Below, piece after piece: positions 24,123 to 37,069 of a DNA stretch of 64,000 bases. A model generated the notes under the pieces. The model was not told the DNA's origin, did not search any database, and saw only the letters and a list, made by a program, of their open reading frames with translations. The first letter of the stretch is position 1, and every line of letters starts with the position of its first letter. The stretch is from Sialis fuliginosa. Taxonomy: Eukaryota; Arthropoda; Insecta; Megaloptera; Sialidae. The DNA is taken from the NCBI GenBank assembly GCA_961205875.1, contig OY540817.1:2763001-2827000 (forward strand). Reading direction: 5' to 3'. The translations under genes and the position numbers were made by a program.

Positions 24123-24979
24123 TGTATGAACTGACCATTTATTGAATTGGCGCCAAGGCAAAAAATTAACACGCTGCTGTTGAGATATGGGAACAATTAC
24201 ATCATTTTTAAATTGAATGCTGTTAAAAATAGCGTGTCCGATTAAAATTCATATAATACCATGGAAATTAGAAACTCTAACTTTATTATGTTTTTAATTA
24301 AATGTATTGAAGATTAATGTGCAAACTGTGGCCATGTATTTTAACACTTTCTTGGCCACGTTTCTGTATATTATTACAGGATCCTGTTCCTTTAATTTAA
24401 TAATACAGAAATTTCGTCAGGAATTAAGAATTTGTGGCTTCTTCATTTACAGTTTATATACACCTCATTTAACGAAGTCTCTAAGAAAATTGTCTTATTT
24501 TACGATATTAACAAAGTTTAAATTTTTAACGTATAATAAAGTATTTATTTATTAATGTTTATTTCGGGGGTGACTCAGCATACCTATCGCCGGTATACCC
24601 CTTCTAATATCCATATATCTTGATCTTATCTCTTGTTTGGCGACATAGTACTTTGGAACTATAAGTTATAGAAACCTCGGAATAGTCTTGAAATATTTCC
24701 AATATTCTAGTTTGATGTATTAACATTTCAAATGGGCCCAGATCTTGCAGTTGATTTTAACAAATTTTTAATGCATTGCAAAATTATCCTCATATATAAA
24801 ATATGTATGTATTCTCATCAGGCCTAACCCACTGGACGTATTGAACACCATATGTTTGTTTGCTAAATGAGTATTTATGGTCTGATTTTTAAACAAATTA
24901 TTTTTAGGCAGAACAACGTTTGCCAGGTCAGCTAAAACAACAATTACAACCCTCCATACGTGACAGAGTGAAATATTAA

Positions 24980-25010
24980 CTCTCGTGCGAAGCCGGGACG
25001 GATCCGCTAG
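24980..25010 (+). mobile_element. Helitron-like 3' terminus
   Basis: Reads CTCTCGTGCGAAGCCGGGAC then GGATCCGCTAG before T, matching the tcgtgcgaagccgggacgg...CTAGT ending of common insect Helitrons. A different subtype from the 15777 copy. Its 5' end is not identified. Confidence 0.5.
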
Positions 25011-26628
25011 TGTAAATATAAAATATATATAAGGTACTGGCACCAGTTTTGTATCATATTCCAGTGTTGGACACTTGTTTAATCAAATATATCTACTAAA
25101 TTATAAATATTTGATTACTGCCATTACTGAAACATCATCTATAGATACTTAATTATAACAAAATATAATTAAATATGAAATTATCGCATATGATAACATA
25201 AAGTCTAATTATAAAAGAAAAACATAAAAAGACATTCTCATTGAAACATCCAATATTCAGTTCAATTATAATAAAAATTCAACGAGTTTCAGAGATATAA
25301 AACACCCACTTTCTAAAGCTTCTTTATTGATTTATCGTTTTTCATGAGTGGAATATTGTAGTTTTTGCAAAAAAACGAGATCGCTCAATGCCAAGATTGA
25401 TATATAGTTACGAGTACCTACTGCCTACTGCAGATTCGATATCGTATTTTTTTTTATAAATAAATTTTTGTTTATCTTTGGCTTACATTTGACGTACATT
25501 TATTATTTGTTAAGATACTAGAATTACTAAAGATACTAGAGAGTACCCAGGCGTGAATAATAAATTTGGCTCTCAAATAACATGTATACCTACTATATGT
25601 ACATATGTTAACAAAGAATCAATTGACGTCCGATTTTAAGTGCTTATTATTAATCGGAAAAGTATTGGATTTAAAAAAGATCTGCCATGGGAGCCACGGG
25701 ACTTTCTTATACGTAATACTGACAACTTAATAAAAGATAGAATAAAATGAATGGGATATAAATTATAGAAAATAATATTCTCTTACAATTACAGCATTTA
25801 TCAAATTATTTTTTTAACTACTAATAATAGAAAGGTGAAATTTTATATTTAGGATTAATTTTCGTCTGGGAAGACAACCAGACAGTCACCTACATTTGAA
25901 AAATTATTACTAAACCGGAAATGGACGTTCACAGACTCTTGTCAATTTTTGAATTATTTTTGAAATAAGAAAAAAATATTTTAGGTAAAAATTGTCGAGT
26001 TTGTTATTATGTATAATTTATGTCCCGTACATATTTTATGATTTAGCCAGAAAGATTTTTTTTACATAATTCATTAGAATCACCCACACTGTTCACAGTA
26101 TTACGTATAAAAAAGTTCCATTGTACCTATGGCAAACACGAACACTGTTCAATCTCTGTAATACGTATAAGAAAGTCCCACGATACTCATGGCAAATATT
26201 TGTTCTCTATTATGAACCATTTGAAATATAATTTTACATTTTTTTTCAAATTTTTTTAATTAATGTAATAGTAATTATAGATAATAATATTACCTACAAT
26301 TTTTAGCTTGACCATTTGTCTGTAATTCGCACTGTTTCAAAAATAATTCGAAAAATTAAAAAATCAACATCAGTAAATATCCGTATCCGGTTGAAAGATT
26401 GTTTTAAAAAATAGGAGGTTTTCTTCCCAGACAAAAATTAATCTTAAATATTTTTCACCCTTCTACGATTTGTCGTATTTGAGCGTCTACAGACATCATG
26501 GCGAAAATAGTCAGAATAGATTCAAGTCAAAATGGATAATTCCATCAAAATCCGGATTTAAAAAAAATCGGCTTAAGAAAGTAAAAATAGTATAAATATA
26601 TAGTATAATAGTATAAATATTAACTTAC
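25011..26628. other. Non-coding stretch
   Basis: Largely AT-rich sequence without a gene. Two similar blocks (cctaYggcaaacacgaacactg at about 26125 and cacgatactcatggcaaat at about 26180) sit in tandem. Confidence 0.4.
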
Positions 26629-26635
26629 AAATAAA

Positions 26636-27422
26636 ACGGCCAAGTGCGTGTTGGGCACGCACATGATAGGTTTCCGTAGTCATTACGATTTATAAACAAG
26701 AGTTATTTCAATTTTTTTATACTATTATGTTAGTTACAGTGTTCGTTATAATCTTCATTGAAAGTACTAACTAAAAGCTACATCTGAATATTTTTTTTAG
26801 ATTTTTTGTATCGATAGTTTAGAAAGTAGAAGGGGGGGGGGACGCTTTGATAACGACATTTAAATGCAAATATATCGTGAATGACGGGTTAAAATCAAAA
26901 GGTCATATAACATTTTTTGTTGCATTTTAGGAGACCTAATGGGGTAAGTGAAAAAAAAATTTGTACTATTTTCAGTCTATGAGAGGGGTCCAAAATAATT
27001 TTGACAGTGTTCGTTATAATTTTCAGTGGAAGTACTAATTAAAAGCTACATTCTCGAATTTTTTCAGATTTATTGAATATATAGTATATATATTAAGGAG
27101 GGGGGTGCTCTGATCACGACTTTGAACGTGACTGAAGGGTTAAAATCAAAATGTCATATAACATTTTTTTATTGCATTTTAGGAGTCCTAAATAATGACA
27201 CCCCACACAAATCACACAATGGGGTACGTGAAAAAAAATGTGAGTTCACTTTTCAGTCTATGGTAAGGGGGTCCAAAAAAATGTCTTTTTCAAAAATCTT
27301 ATCATTTATGTTTTTGTGTTATCAGTCTTCATCCGTATACCAAATTTCATCTTAATCGGCATACAATTTTTGAGGACGGACATGGCGAAACTAAGGTTTC
27401 CTAGTTTTCTACGGAAACCTAA
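26636..27422 (+). repeat. Family A repeat, second full-length-like copy
   Basis: Begins acggccaagtgcgtgttggg and ends ctacggaaacctaaaaa, as in the copy at 20501-21270. Three partial modules (gttcgttataat...aaagctacattct) are present in tandem. No ORF. Confidence 0.65.
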
Positions 27423-28220
27423 AAAAAGGTGAATGAAACAAAACAGCAACACGGTGTTTTAAAACATTTCGTATTTAAAAATGTATAGGGTTTGTATTTA
27501 ATTTAATCATGTTTTAAATATCTAAAAATCAAATCAAATAAGCAATGACTGTCATTGCCAATTAATTTTAATATTCATAAATGTACAGTAAGTATTACAT
27601 AATATTTTTTTGTTGGTGCAACTGTTGCATTATTCACCACTTACTGTTATTCATTCAACACACGTATTCTAAATAGTATGTTAGACGTTCAGGCGCGTAT
27701 ACATCCTAACTTCTCGGAGGGGGTCATACAGAAAAAAAATTATTAATTTAACTTTTAATAGCAACATCTATATTTTAAATAAACATATAACAAATTTCTT
27801 TATTTTTTTTTCGTTTAGTTTTTACAAAAAAAAATTCATGTATAAGCTGTTCCAGAACAGTATGCAGAAAAATTCGGTAATTAATAATCTGTAAATCAAA
27901 ATTTATTTAGAGCTGTTGTATTCGAGTTAAACATTTTCTTGACTGCAAATTCTTTAACTATTTATTTAATTCAAATTTTACAATAAACGGTCCTTTTGTT
28001 TACAACCCCTTAGTCACAATATATTTGCGCTCAAGGTCATTATCAAAGTATCCCTCCCCCTCTCTATTTTCTAAACTATCGATATAAAAAAATCTGAAAA
28101 AATTCGAGAATGTAGCTTTTAATTAGTACTTTCAATGAAAATTATAACGAACACTATTAAAAAAAAATGAAAAATTTTAAAATAACTCTACGGAACAACA
28201 TGCATTTGGTTGTTTTATTA
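27423..28220. other. Non-coding stretch with a family A fragment
   Basis: 27990-28170 is a minus-strand family A module. The rest is AT-rich sequence without a recognised feature. Confidence 0.45.
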
Positions 28221-28228
28221 TTATAATG

Positions 28229-29108
28229 CAGGGCTAGCCAACCCGCGGCCTACGGCCACATATGAAAAATTATGTTTTTATAATGTATATTTTAATTATC
28301 AGCTGTTTCACAATGATTGAGGTTGATTTTAATTTTCCGTTGTTTTCTTTAAAATATTGTTCTATTTATATGACTGAACTACTCATTTTAATTGATAATT
28401 TTGTTTTATAATATAATACACAATTAGAATTTGAAGTATTTTTGTGCATAAATAAAACCATTATTTATTAGTTTTTTCAATACTTGAAAGAATATTTTGT
28501 TGTTGGTTAAATATTTTTTTAAATTTACTATGGTTGAACACTTACTTGTTTTTTTCCCTCGGATCGAATGAGACAAATTACAATCCTTTATCTGTGACAG
28601 GGCAAAATACTGAGATTTTTTTGTTATTTATTAATTATACATAATCGTAAATATCTCGGTTTCTATGCGAGGTAGTGGGTAATTTTTTCTTTAAGACTCC
28701 TGCACTTATGTAGGTTTTTTCCCACCTGCACCGGATCGAATATATGTGAAAATTAGCTTTACATTTTTTATGCTAATATATTTAAGAGTTCAGGGATGGG
28801 GGGGGGGGGGGTTAAAAGTCATTATATTATAAAATTGATTACATAAGCTATCTATTGGCTTTTTATTTATTGCTCTATGATTATTAGTTCCAGAGATAAG
28901 CATTCAAAGTGTGACATATTTTCGTTACATTCGTGTTTCCGAGCTTATTCCCTAATATTTCCGGGGAAGACGTAGTTCTACTTAAAAAGAAAAAGAAATT
29001 GATTAGAAAAAAATTCAGAACCCGCAATATTTCTTATTTATGTGCGGGTCTCGGAAAATTTTATGGCGTCAATGCGGCCCGCGGTGCAATTTGGGTAGGC
29101 CAGGCCTG
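28229..29108. mobile_element. hAT-like element, 880 bp, perfect 8-bp TSD
   Basis: Termini CAGGGCTAGCCAACCCGCGG and TTTGGGTAGGCCAGGCCTG, with TTATAATG on both sides (28221-28228 and 29109-29116). CGGCC blocks are subterminal. 28560-28745 resembles the internal part of the Helitron at 15777 in inverted orientation (ggatcgaat, tctatgcgag, tttttcccacctgcaccgga), so it probably contains a Helitron fragment. No transposase frame. Confidence 0.8.
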
Positions 29109-29116
29109 TTATAATG

Positions 29117-30356
29117 TTTACTTCATACTGAAATAGATTAAAATATATTTTGTAATATATGTATATAGTACTGTGTTACGTTACATTAGGCAAGAGGGAG
29201 GGGGGGGGGGGGAGTCTATTTACGTGGTTTATGAATGTTCCCTTATCGATTTTCTTGAAATTATATCAAGTGTTCTTATAACGTGATATAAAAAGCTCGT
29301 AACTAGACAGTTAGACAGTCAGGTACCGATTAAGCCAGAAATAATACAAAAAAGGTGTTTCTATTCCTTGCTTTACTTTGCAGATTCCAGAACTGAGAAT
29401 CATTTGTAAAATCGATACAGTTTTATCTTTACATTGTCAAGAAGTTTTCCCTACATCTTTATCTTTAATCACAGACAGTTTACTTTTTATGCCAAACTCA
29501 TATGATAGTATCATTTTGCTTACAATAAACGAAATGTTATAAATTCCGGTTTATTGTCTTGGGGATTTTAAGAATGGGGATATTAGAATTCATATTTGTT
29601 TTTGCAATACTATACTTGAAGATCCCGGTGATAAAACGCCGCATCAAATGTATTATACATATATATTTATTACTTTTATTATATATTCGTCTTCTGTATA
29701 TTATACATCCCTCTTTCTTTGACCGATATTTCGACAAAACTGGACATCTTCGAGCTCTTAAAAATGTTTTACGTATAATCTATACTCAATACATATACTA
29801 ATATACAAATCTACTAGCGCATTGGAATTGGTGCTACCTGGGGATATAAATTTAATCTGTAATAAACCTACTAAACATTGTTTTCACTTATCGCTAACTA
29901 TTTACGCAGCGCACACAAAAGATACCTCTCTGACGATTGTTTTTTTCGACTTGAAATTTACACAAATTATATTACCTAAATAGTAGAGGGAATAGAGACA
30001 AAAAAGTGATGCATTCGAGAAGTTGGATTTTTTTTTCTCTTTATATGTTCGAATATTAGTTGAAAATCAAAAATTTGGGAAAATCGGCCATGTGCGTCCT
30101 GAGAAAATTGCATAATTGTGCATTTTTGATACATTTAGAGTGTATCGCTACACTGTTTTTGAAATATCTCCGGTTCTATAGGTCATAGGAAAATAAAAAT
30201 AATAATAAAATACTTATAAGTTAATAGACTACAGAACTGCATAGGTAGCGTTACTTTTCAAACGCATCCTAACCTCAAAAATAAAAAAAATGTCGAAAAA
30301 CTTTTTTTATCACTAATAATAATTTTAGAAAAAAAGAGGAAATATCTTATCATATA
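29117..30356. other. Non-coding stretch
   Basis: Contains a G run (29200-29212), the tacgtggtttatgaatgttccc end of a common MITE, and a copy of the CTAGCGCATTGGA block plus the 16740-16830 repeat (29812-29970). No gene. Confidence 0.45.
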
Positions 30357-30910
30357 AGATACTGGCACCAGTTATGGCCGCAATAAAAGCAAGTTTTACT
30401 GTTTTTGTGATTAACGGGCTTCTTTTTTGTAATTGTCATGAACTCATGTTACTAATAAAACAAATAACTCTTTATTTAATCAATTTAATTACCAAAGTCT
30501 GCAAATATAATTTGTTTTTTAAATTATAGCCTTTTATTTTGTTTATATTTTTTCTCCAGTAATGGATAAAGTAAAACCAGTAATGAGCACGCAGTGATGG
30601 ACACTTACTAATGATTACAAAATGATAAATACTACGACACAAAAGATATAAATCGTCAAATTTGAAACAATGTAAATCAGTTTCTATGATAATATAATAA
30701 TTAATAAATCAATTATACTAACAATTAGTTTAAATGTCCATCATTTTGACACCTATTGGCTGATTGTCATCAAATCACGCTGTAAGACAGTTAAATGTAT
30801 ATAAATTAATATCAAAAATGGTAGTAATCAAATTTCAACAAATTCAGTACCTATATTCAATTTCAAAATAACCATTATTGAGTTCATATCCAAGACTGGT
30901 GCCAGTATCT
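30357..30910. mobile_element. Element with exact 16-bp inverted ends AGATACTGGCACCAGT
   Basis: agatactggcaccagt at 30357-30372 and actggtgccagtatct at 30895-30910. A tactggcaccagttttgta block near 25034 looks like another copy's end. No clear target duplication and no coding frame. Confidence 0.55.
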
Positions 30911-31407
30911 TTTTAATCTGCTAGTAGATTAATATATGATCATATATTCAAGTATTATCAATCGCTTTGGCATCTGAACAGGTAACGTGATACATATTTA
31001 ATGGATTAAAATTTGATTATTTACAAAGTATGATAAAGATATTCATAAATTACAATTTACGAGGAGCATGGATAAGTTTTATCATACTATGTTAGTAATT
31101 GACCTAAATAAGAATTTCTGGATGTAGAACATGGAAGAATTAGTTGGTAAGTGTCAAATGTTGTTTGTTTGACATCGGCAGGTATATATAATAATAAATC
31201 AGTGAGAATTTTCATGAATAATTAACAAATGAAAATCTAGCGTAGGTATACTTAATTATTATTATAATTTCATATTATCAGATTTACTAACAATGAATCA
31301 TTTATGTATAGTATTATAATATGATAATTTCTGATAACTGGGTTAAAACGTGTGTTATATAAATATATAAACATATTTACAATGAAATGATTCATATAAC
31401 ATGTGTA

Positions 31408-32322
31408 GGGGAACGGTGGGTAATGTCGCGCACCTAATGAATATTATTAAATAGAAAATAAAATATAGATAAAATTCGATTTTTTTTTCAGTATTTACTT
31501 TGATAATTTAATATATTTAATTTATTATAATTGAAAAACGCTAGTTTGCGCTACATTACCCTCAAGTTTGGTTAATGTGGCGTACTCGATTTTTCGATAA
31601 GTATTACAAGTGACATATCGTTGTAAAGTAACAAAACACGTTCAAATATGCTATAGCCAACTTTGTTGCCCATAAAAAAACTAAAGTTAGAGCTTGTAAC
31701 TTGAAAACTTAAAGTGATATAAAATTTATAAATTCACCAATCAATTCTACATAAAAAGCTCTTTAAGAAACCGCAAACAAAAAGTACCTACCTACTTAAA
31801 AGTTATAGCCATTTAAAGAATTTTCGAATTTTTAGATTTATGGGTATACTGCCTAAACCACATAGAATTATTAATATTTTTTGATGTAGTAATACTTACC
31901 CCTTCCTTAAAAATAATTCATCTCATTTAACCAAATCTGTATTTCTTACCGTTTAGGAAATTCCTATGTATTTCACGCTTATCTTGGATAATAATATTAA
32001 ATTATAATATTATAAATAATATTAATTAAATTCTGCGTTTTAATTATCATAAATACATCACAACTATCACAGTTTTCAACACTTGCTTGAATGCGTTACA
32101 TTACCCGCCTAATTTTTTTCATTAAGTTTTAATTCGTAAATCATACATGAAAATGTCCTTATTCTTCCATAAAAAATTTAAAAATATTATGGAATTGCAA
32201 GTGTTTTTTGCACAATCACATCTGATACCTATAAACAAAGACAATTAAGTAATTTTCAAACGTGTAAACTTTATATTGATTAGTGTTTTTCTGAATGCGC
32301 CACATTTTAGCCACCGTTCCCT
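31408..32322. mobile_element. TA-flanked inverted-repeat element
   Basis: Termini GGGGAACGGTGGGTAATGT and ACATTTTAGCCACCGTTCCC (imperfect), with TA at 31406-31407 and 32323-32324. About 915 bp, AT-rich, no transposase frame. Similar GCGYYACATTACCC motifs are repeated inside. Confidence 0.65.
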
Positions 32323-32620
32323 TATATTTCTGTACATCATTGCATAGGAATGATATTTTTGCTGCAATCTGCAATGCTATATTATTATCAAAATATATGT
32401 ATAGTCGCACATACAATTAGTCGAAAATAACGTATAATCCAATCCAATATACTGTCAGAATACAGTAATTTGTATTTATATTTAAATTCTGATAACTGTG
32501 TTAAAACAGATAGGATACACTTATAAATAAGCGGGGATATTAATTTATTTGCAGTTGGATGATTCATGTAAAAATATATATCAAAAGAGTTACAAATAGA
32601 TAAATTAATAAACACTAACC

Positions 32621-32853
32621 TTGGGTGCATAAAACAAAATTAATCATGATTAGTTAATCGACTATTTCAAAACCATAATTATGTTAATTTTTAACGTTAA
32701 TTACGGTTATGGTGAATCTTCTACAGTAAAAAATGATCACAATTAATGAATCGTCCATCAACTAACCGTGATTAAATTTAGAATTAACATTAAATCATGG
32801 ATTTAAAACGGACGATTAACTAATCGTAATTATTTTTGCTTTATGGAACCCAC
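32621..32853. mobile_element. Palindromic MITE
   Basis: Left TTGGGTGCATAAAACAAAAT pairs with right ATTTTTGCTTTATGGAACCCAC. Inner blocks (catgattagttaatcg / cgattaactaatcg; ccataattatg / cgttaattacggttatgg) also pair. Exact ends and duplication are not certain. Confidence 0.65.
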
Positions 32854-33624
32854 GATAAGAACTGAAATATGTACATTAAAATAATGCACAATAAATTTCA
32901 AAGCTATATATCTATATATACTCTATATAACTATATATATCTCTATATACTCTAGTAAAGTCGGTATACAATATGGAACATCATTCTTGTTTGAGGTAAT
33001 AAAACTCTGGTTTATTATTTAAAATCAGCCCTTATCATTTCATTGGACAGAGAATCTTTTAATGGAATCGACCAGACAAAAATAGAATTCTTAAATAAAA
33101 AAAATAAAAAATCTAAAACAACATAAAATCAGCCTCTTCAAAAAAGTGCGTGTATTATGGACCAGAGTATACCATAACCATAATACACAATGATTTTCAT
33201 TAGATGGTTTAAACATTTGTTTTTTAAATGTATTTAGTTGTTTTTACTTCAAACTTATTTTTTGCCACTATATAAAATAGCAGTGACGCAGTGGCGAAGC
33301 GTGATATTTTTAATAAGGGAAACATATTTTGTCTAAATGTTTCATAAAAATAAATAAATAGGTAAAAACCGTTTTAACAATTGGGCTTATCCTATTAACA
33401 AAAAAAATTATAAAACCTTAAGTTCAAGCTTTTACTTATTTTCTTGTATTTTAGTCGATATTTCTATGACGAGTTCACTGCAGAAAATTTCACTAAACAT
33501 TTTCGTTTTTTTTGATTTTGTTAAAAGTATGTTTATTGTATAGAAAATGACGTGAAAAGTTGAAATTTTCAAACCGCAAATCTGTATCTAAAACCGTTCT
33601 CGAGATATAGCCTCTCAAAGTATT

Positions 33625-34755
33625 AGTTTTTTCAAATTTTTGGAGAAAAATTGCCATAACTCTTGAATGGGTGGTCGGATTTGATTTTTGTCGACGGATT
33701 TGAAATCAGACTGTCAAAATCTATAAAACGACATGTATAATATTTGAAAATTTTACAAAAAAATTTTGGTCGAAAATTGATATTTGGATTTTTTTCAATT
33801 TTTCGTGAAATTTTTTTTCTCGGGTTTTAAGGTATTATATAATATGTAATTATATAGATTTTGACACTCTACTTTAAAATTCGTCGACAAAAATCAAATC
33901 CGACCACCCCATAGACATAGAGAATGGAGAGTGCATTCTGTATTAACTCAATGGTGTAACATCTGTTCAAAAAAGGAGAGAGAGATGCAGTGTAGTTTGG
34001 AATATATCTACCTCTTTTTCTAAAAATCTGATTGATAGCTTACTATAGTTCAGGGTAGTATTTCTGTCAGATATATTTTTGTATATCTATCTTGTGATTT
34101 TTGTGCAATAAGTTTTTTATTAGAAAAGTAAATAATATAAACAATAAACATACTATAATGGTTCATATTTCATCGAGGAAAAAAAATCAATTGATCTGAT
34201 AGAAATTTGCAAAATTATGAACGGATATTCCGGGAAAATAACATTTTTGCTACCAAAAATATTAAATATATATTAATAAAAAATAGTTTTAAATCAATTC
34301 CATGTGGTTACTACAAAATTATGAGGTGGATTGCACTTACAAACAGCACATATAAGATTTACTTAACAAAATTTTAAATATTTTTTTTGATATTAGAACA
34401 AGATATTAAAATTGGTTAAAAAAATTCGAAACTTATTTTATTTAGAAATCAATAATTGTTTCTTTTTTTAAATAAATTTTTTTATAACGTTAATTATTTT
34501 AACCTCTTTATATACATATAGTATAATAATATCTTATATTAATCAACAGTAGATTAATATATTAAGATAATATCTATGAATATTTTTAATGTTCGGGACT
34601 AGGAATGAAATAGTTACACTCCTGTTTAAAAAAAGGACAAGTATATTCCAAACCTGTTTCTATCTCTTTTTTTTGACACGGCTATGCTCTCGGGTCAAAT
34701 GCCTGGTCCATTTTCTATGTCTATGGACCACCCGTTCAAAAGTTATGGCCATTTT
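33625..34755. mobile_element. Second fold-back inserted in the palindrome's left arm
   Basis: Left ttggagaaaaattgccataa and gggtggtcggatttgatttt pair with right aaaatcaaatccgaccaccc and ttatggccatttttccccaa. Its absence from the intact right arm shows it is an insertion. Its own right arm is interrupted by 33909-34726. Confidence 0.7.
33909..34726. mobile_element. 6-bp-TSD inverted-repeat element (family B), copy 1
   Basis: Termini CCATAGACATAGAGAATGG and CCATTTTCTATGTCTATGG. ACCACC flanks both sides (33903-33908, 34727-34732). The partner arm of the surrounding fold-back shows the empty site (reverse complement of gggtggtcgg), with one ACCACC only. 818 bp without a coding frame. A second copy is at 44951-46075. 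Confidence 0.85.
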
Positions 34756-36696
34756 TCCCCAAAAAGGCTGTAGCCGGGTAAGCATGCAAAACATGCCTTT
34801 TGGCTGATTATTTTTTTGGAAGTCACATTCTATTAAACATTCAACCTGACCAAATATTAGCTTCCGAAAATTTATAGTTTTCGAAAAAAAAAATTTTTTT
34901 GATTTTCAAACAAAATTTTTTTTTTGATAATCTGTCAGTCGAATTTGATGGTGCTTGAAATATATTATAGAGGTACTTATGACTCATCAGAGGTAATTTT
35001 ATTATGATCCTCTGTACATAATAAACCAGAAAAAAAAATTAATAAAATTTAAAAAATCAAAAAAGACCATGTTGTCTTCGGAGGGCAATCACAATTATTT
35101 TATATATTATACCTTGTATGTACCCAAACAACATATCAAAATCCCAAATTGATACAAAGGGTATAACATAGTCGTATAAATTCGCATGCGGTCGTATCGG
35201 AGTGGCGCGAGCGTGGCGCGGGCGAGTTCAAGTGTCTTAATACTTTTAAAATATCTCTAATTTGTTGCTAAACAGGACTGGGCTAGCCCAGAGGCATATC
35301 GAAAATTTGACGGGGCCCATAGTCTGACAAAAACAAAATATAGAGGCCGTAGCCGGGAATATATGGGAACTGCTCCATTGAATTAATTTTACAATTTTTT
35401 TTCTCATAGGTTGCTTTTTAAGTAACAAAAAATCGCCCTAAATGTCTGTGCTTCAATATATTCATTTTTGCTCAGATCATTTTTAGAAAAAATAAATAAA
35501 TCTTGTCTATAGTTTTTAATGGATGAAGATTCGCTAGTTCACAGCGGAAATGTGATTTGTTACTACTAAAGTCGATTATAATCATTTATAAGCGATTTGG
35601 GGCGATTTTTTGTTACTTAAAAAGCAACCTATGAGAAAAAAAATTGTAAAATTAATTCAATGAAGCAGTTCCCATATATTCCCGGCTACGGCCTCTATAT
35701 TTTGTTTTTGTCAGACTATGGGCCCCGTCAAATTTTTGATATGCCTCTGGGCTAGCCCAGTCCTGTTTAGCAACAAATTAGAGATATTTTAAAAGTATTA
35801 AGACACTTGAACTCGCCCGCGCCACGCTCGCGCCACTCCGATACGACCGCATGCGAATTTATACGAGTATGTTATACCCTTTGTATCACTTTGGGATTTT
35901 GATATGTTGTTTGGGTACATACAAGGTATAATATATAAAAAAATTGTGATTGCCCTCCGAAGACAACATGGTCTTTTTTGATTTTTTAAATTTTATTAAT
36001 TTTTTTTTCTGGTTTATTATGTACAGAGGATCATAATAAAATTACCTCTGATGAGTCATAAGTACCTCTATAATATATTTCAAGCACCATCAAATTCGAC
36101 TGACAGATTATCAATAAAAAATTTTTTTTTGAAAATCAAAAAAAATTTTTTTTTCGAAAACTATAAATTTTCGGAAGCTAATATTTGGTCAGGTTGAATG
36201 TTTAATAGAATGTGACTTCCAAAAAAATAATCAGCCAAATCCATGTAAAGGCATGTTTTGCATGCTTACCCGGCTACAGCCTTTGAACTAAATCTTTGAT
36301 AGGTTATATTTTAAGAACGGTTTGAGATACAGACCTGCGGTTTAAAAATTTCAAATTTTTACCTCATTTTCTGTATAATTAACATACTTTTAATGAAATC
36401 AAAAATTCAAAAAAATTTTGTGAATTTCCTGCAGTGAAGTCGTCATACAAATATCGCCTAAAATACATGAAAATAAGACGTAGAGGTATTATAGTTTCAT
36501 AATTGAGCGTGTAAATTAATATTAAATGTTTTTTTTTTTGGTTAAAATGTTTAATTTGCGCATAAAGATGAATATTCTAATAATATTTTTAAATTATTAT
36601 TAATTAATTAAATTATTTAAACACAGCTTTGTATTAATTTAACAATAAAGTAAGGGAAGCACTGCTTCCCCTGCTTCCATGGACGCTTCAACACTG

Positions 36697-37069
36697 TACA
36701 GACGTAGCATGGAGTATGCGGACAAAACCTCCGTAATAGGCACCCCATTTAAGTGGGCATCATCATGAAGATTTTGTACTAAAAAAATTATTTTTGTGGA
36801 AGTGGGTAGTTATGAAGTACTCGATGTTTAATATACTTTTCACACTATTTGCCTCGTCATGATTCTGGTTAATTATTACACTTCATAGTCGTTCTCTATA
36901 ATACTCGCAGTCACATATATTTAAAAAAAAATGGTTAGTGCCGAGGCAACAGTTATTACGTAGATTAAAAGCATTGTCCATACGGTCAAACCCTATATAC
37001 CTACATTTTTAAACAGCAATGTAGACTATTTAAACAATTTAATACAATACAAATTTAAGCTAACTTATT
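36697..37069. other. Non-coding stretch
   Basis: No gene or repeat recognised. Confidence 0.4.

Larger units (their letters stand above)
33430..36485. mobile_element. Large palindromic element (arms about 0.87 kb)
   Basis: The right arm, about 35598-36485, pairs with 34760-35440 (nearly perfect) and then, after a jump, with 33430-33624 (for example cttgtattttagtcgatatt / gatatttgtatgacgact, ctgtatct..accgttctcgagat). The jump in the left arm is exactly the fold-back at 33625-34755, so the left arm was split by a later insertion. The loop is about 35441-35597. Confidence 0.75.
33289..36696. mobile_element. Possible outer hAT-like element enclosing nested fold-backs
   Basis: Left end CAGTGGCGAAGCGTG, right end GACGCTTCAACACTG (inverse CAGTGTTGAAGCGTC). 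Flanks cagtgacg and tacagacg match at only 5 of 8, so the target duplication is weak. If real, it encloses the elements at about 33430-36485, 33625-34755 and 33909-34726. Confidence 0.4.

Noticed and set aside
35150-35240. GC-rich patch (gcgcgagcgtggcgcgggcgag) as a CpG-type promoter
   Set aside because: It is part of the palindrome and mirrored at about 35805-35860; no transcript evidence.
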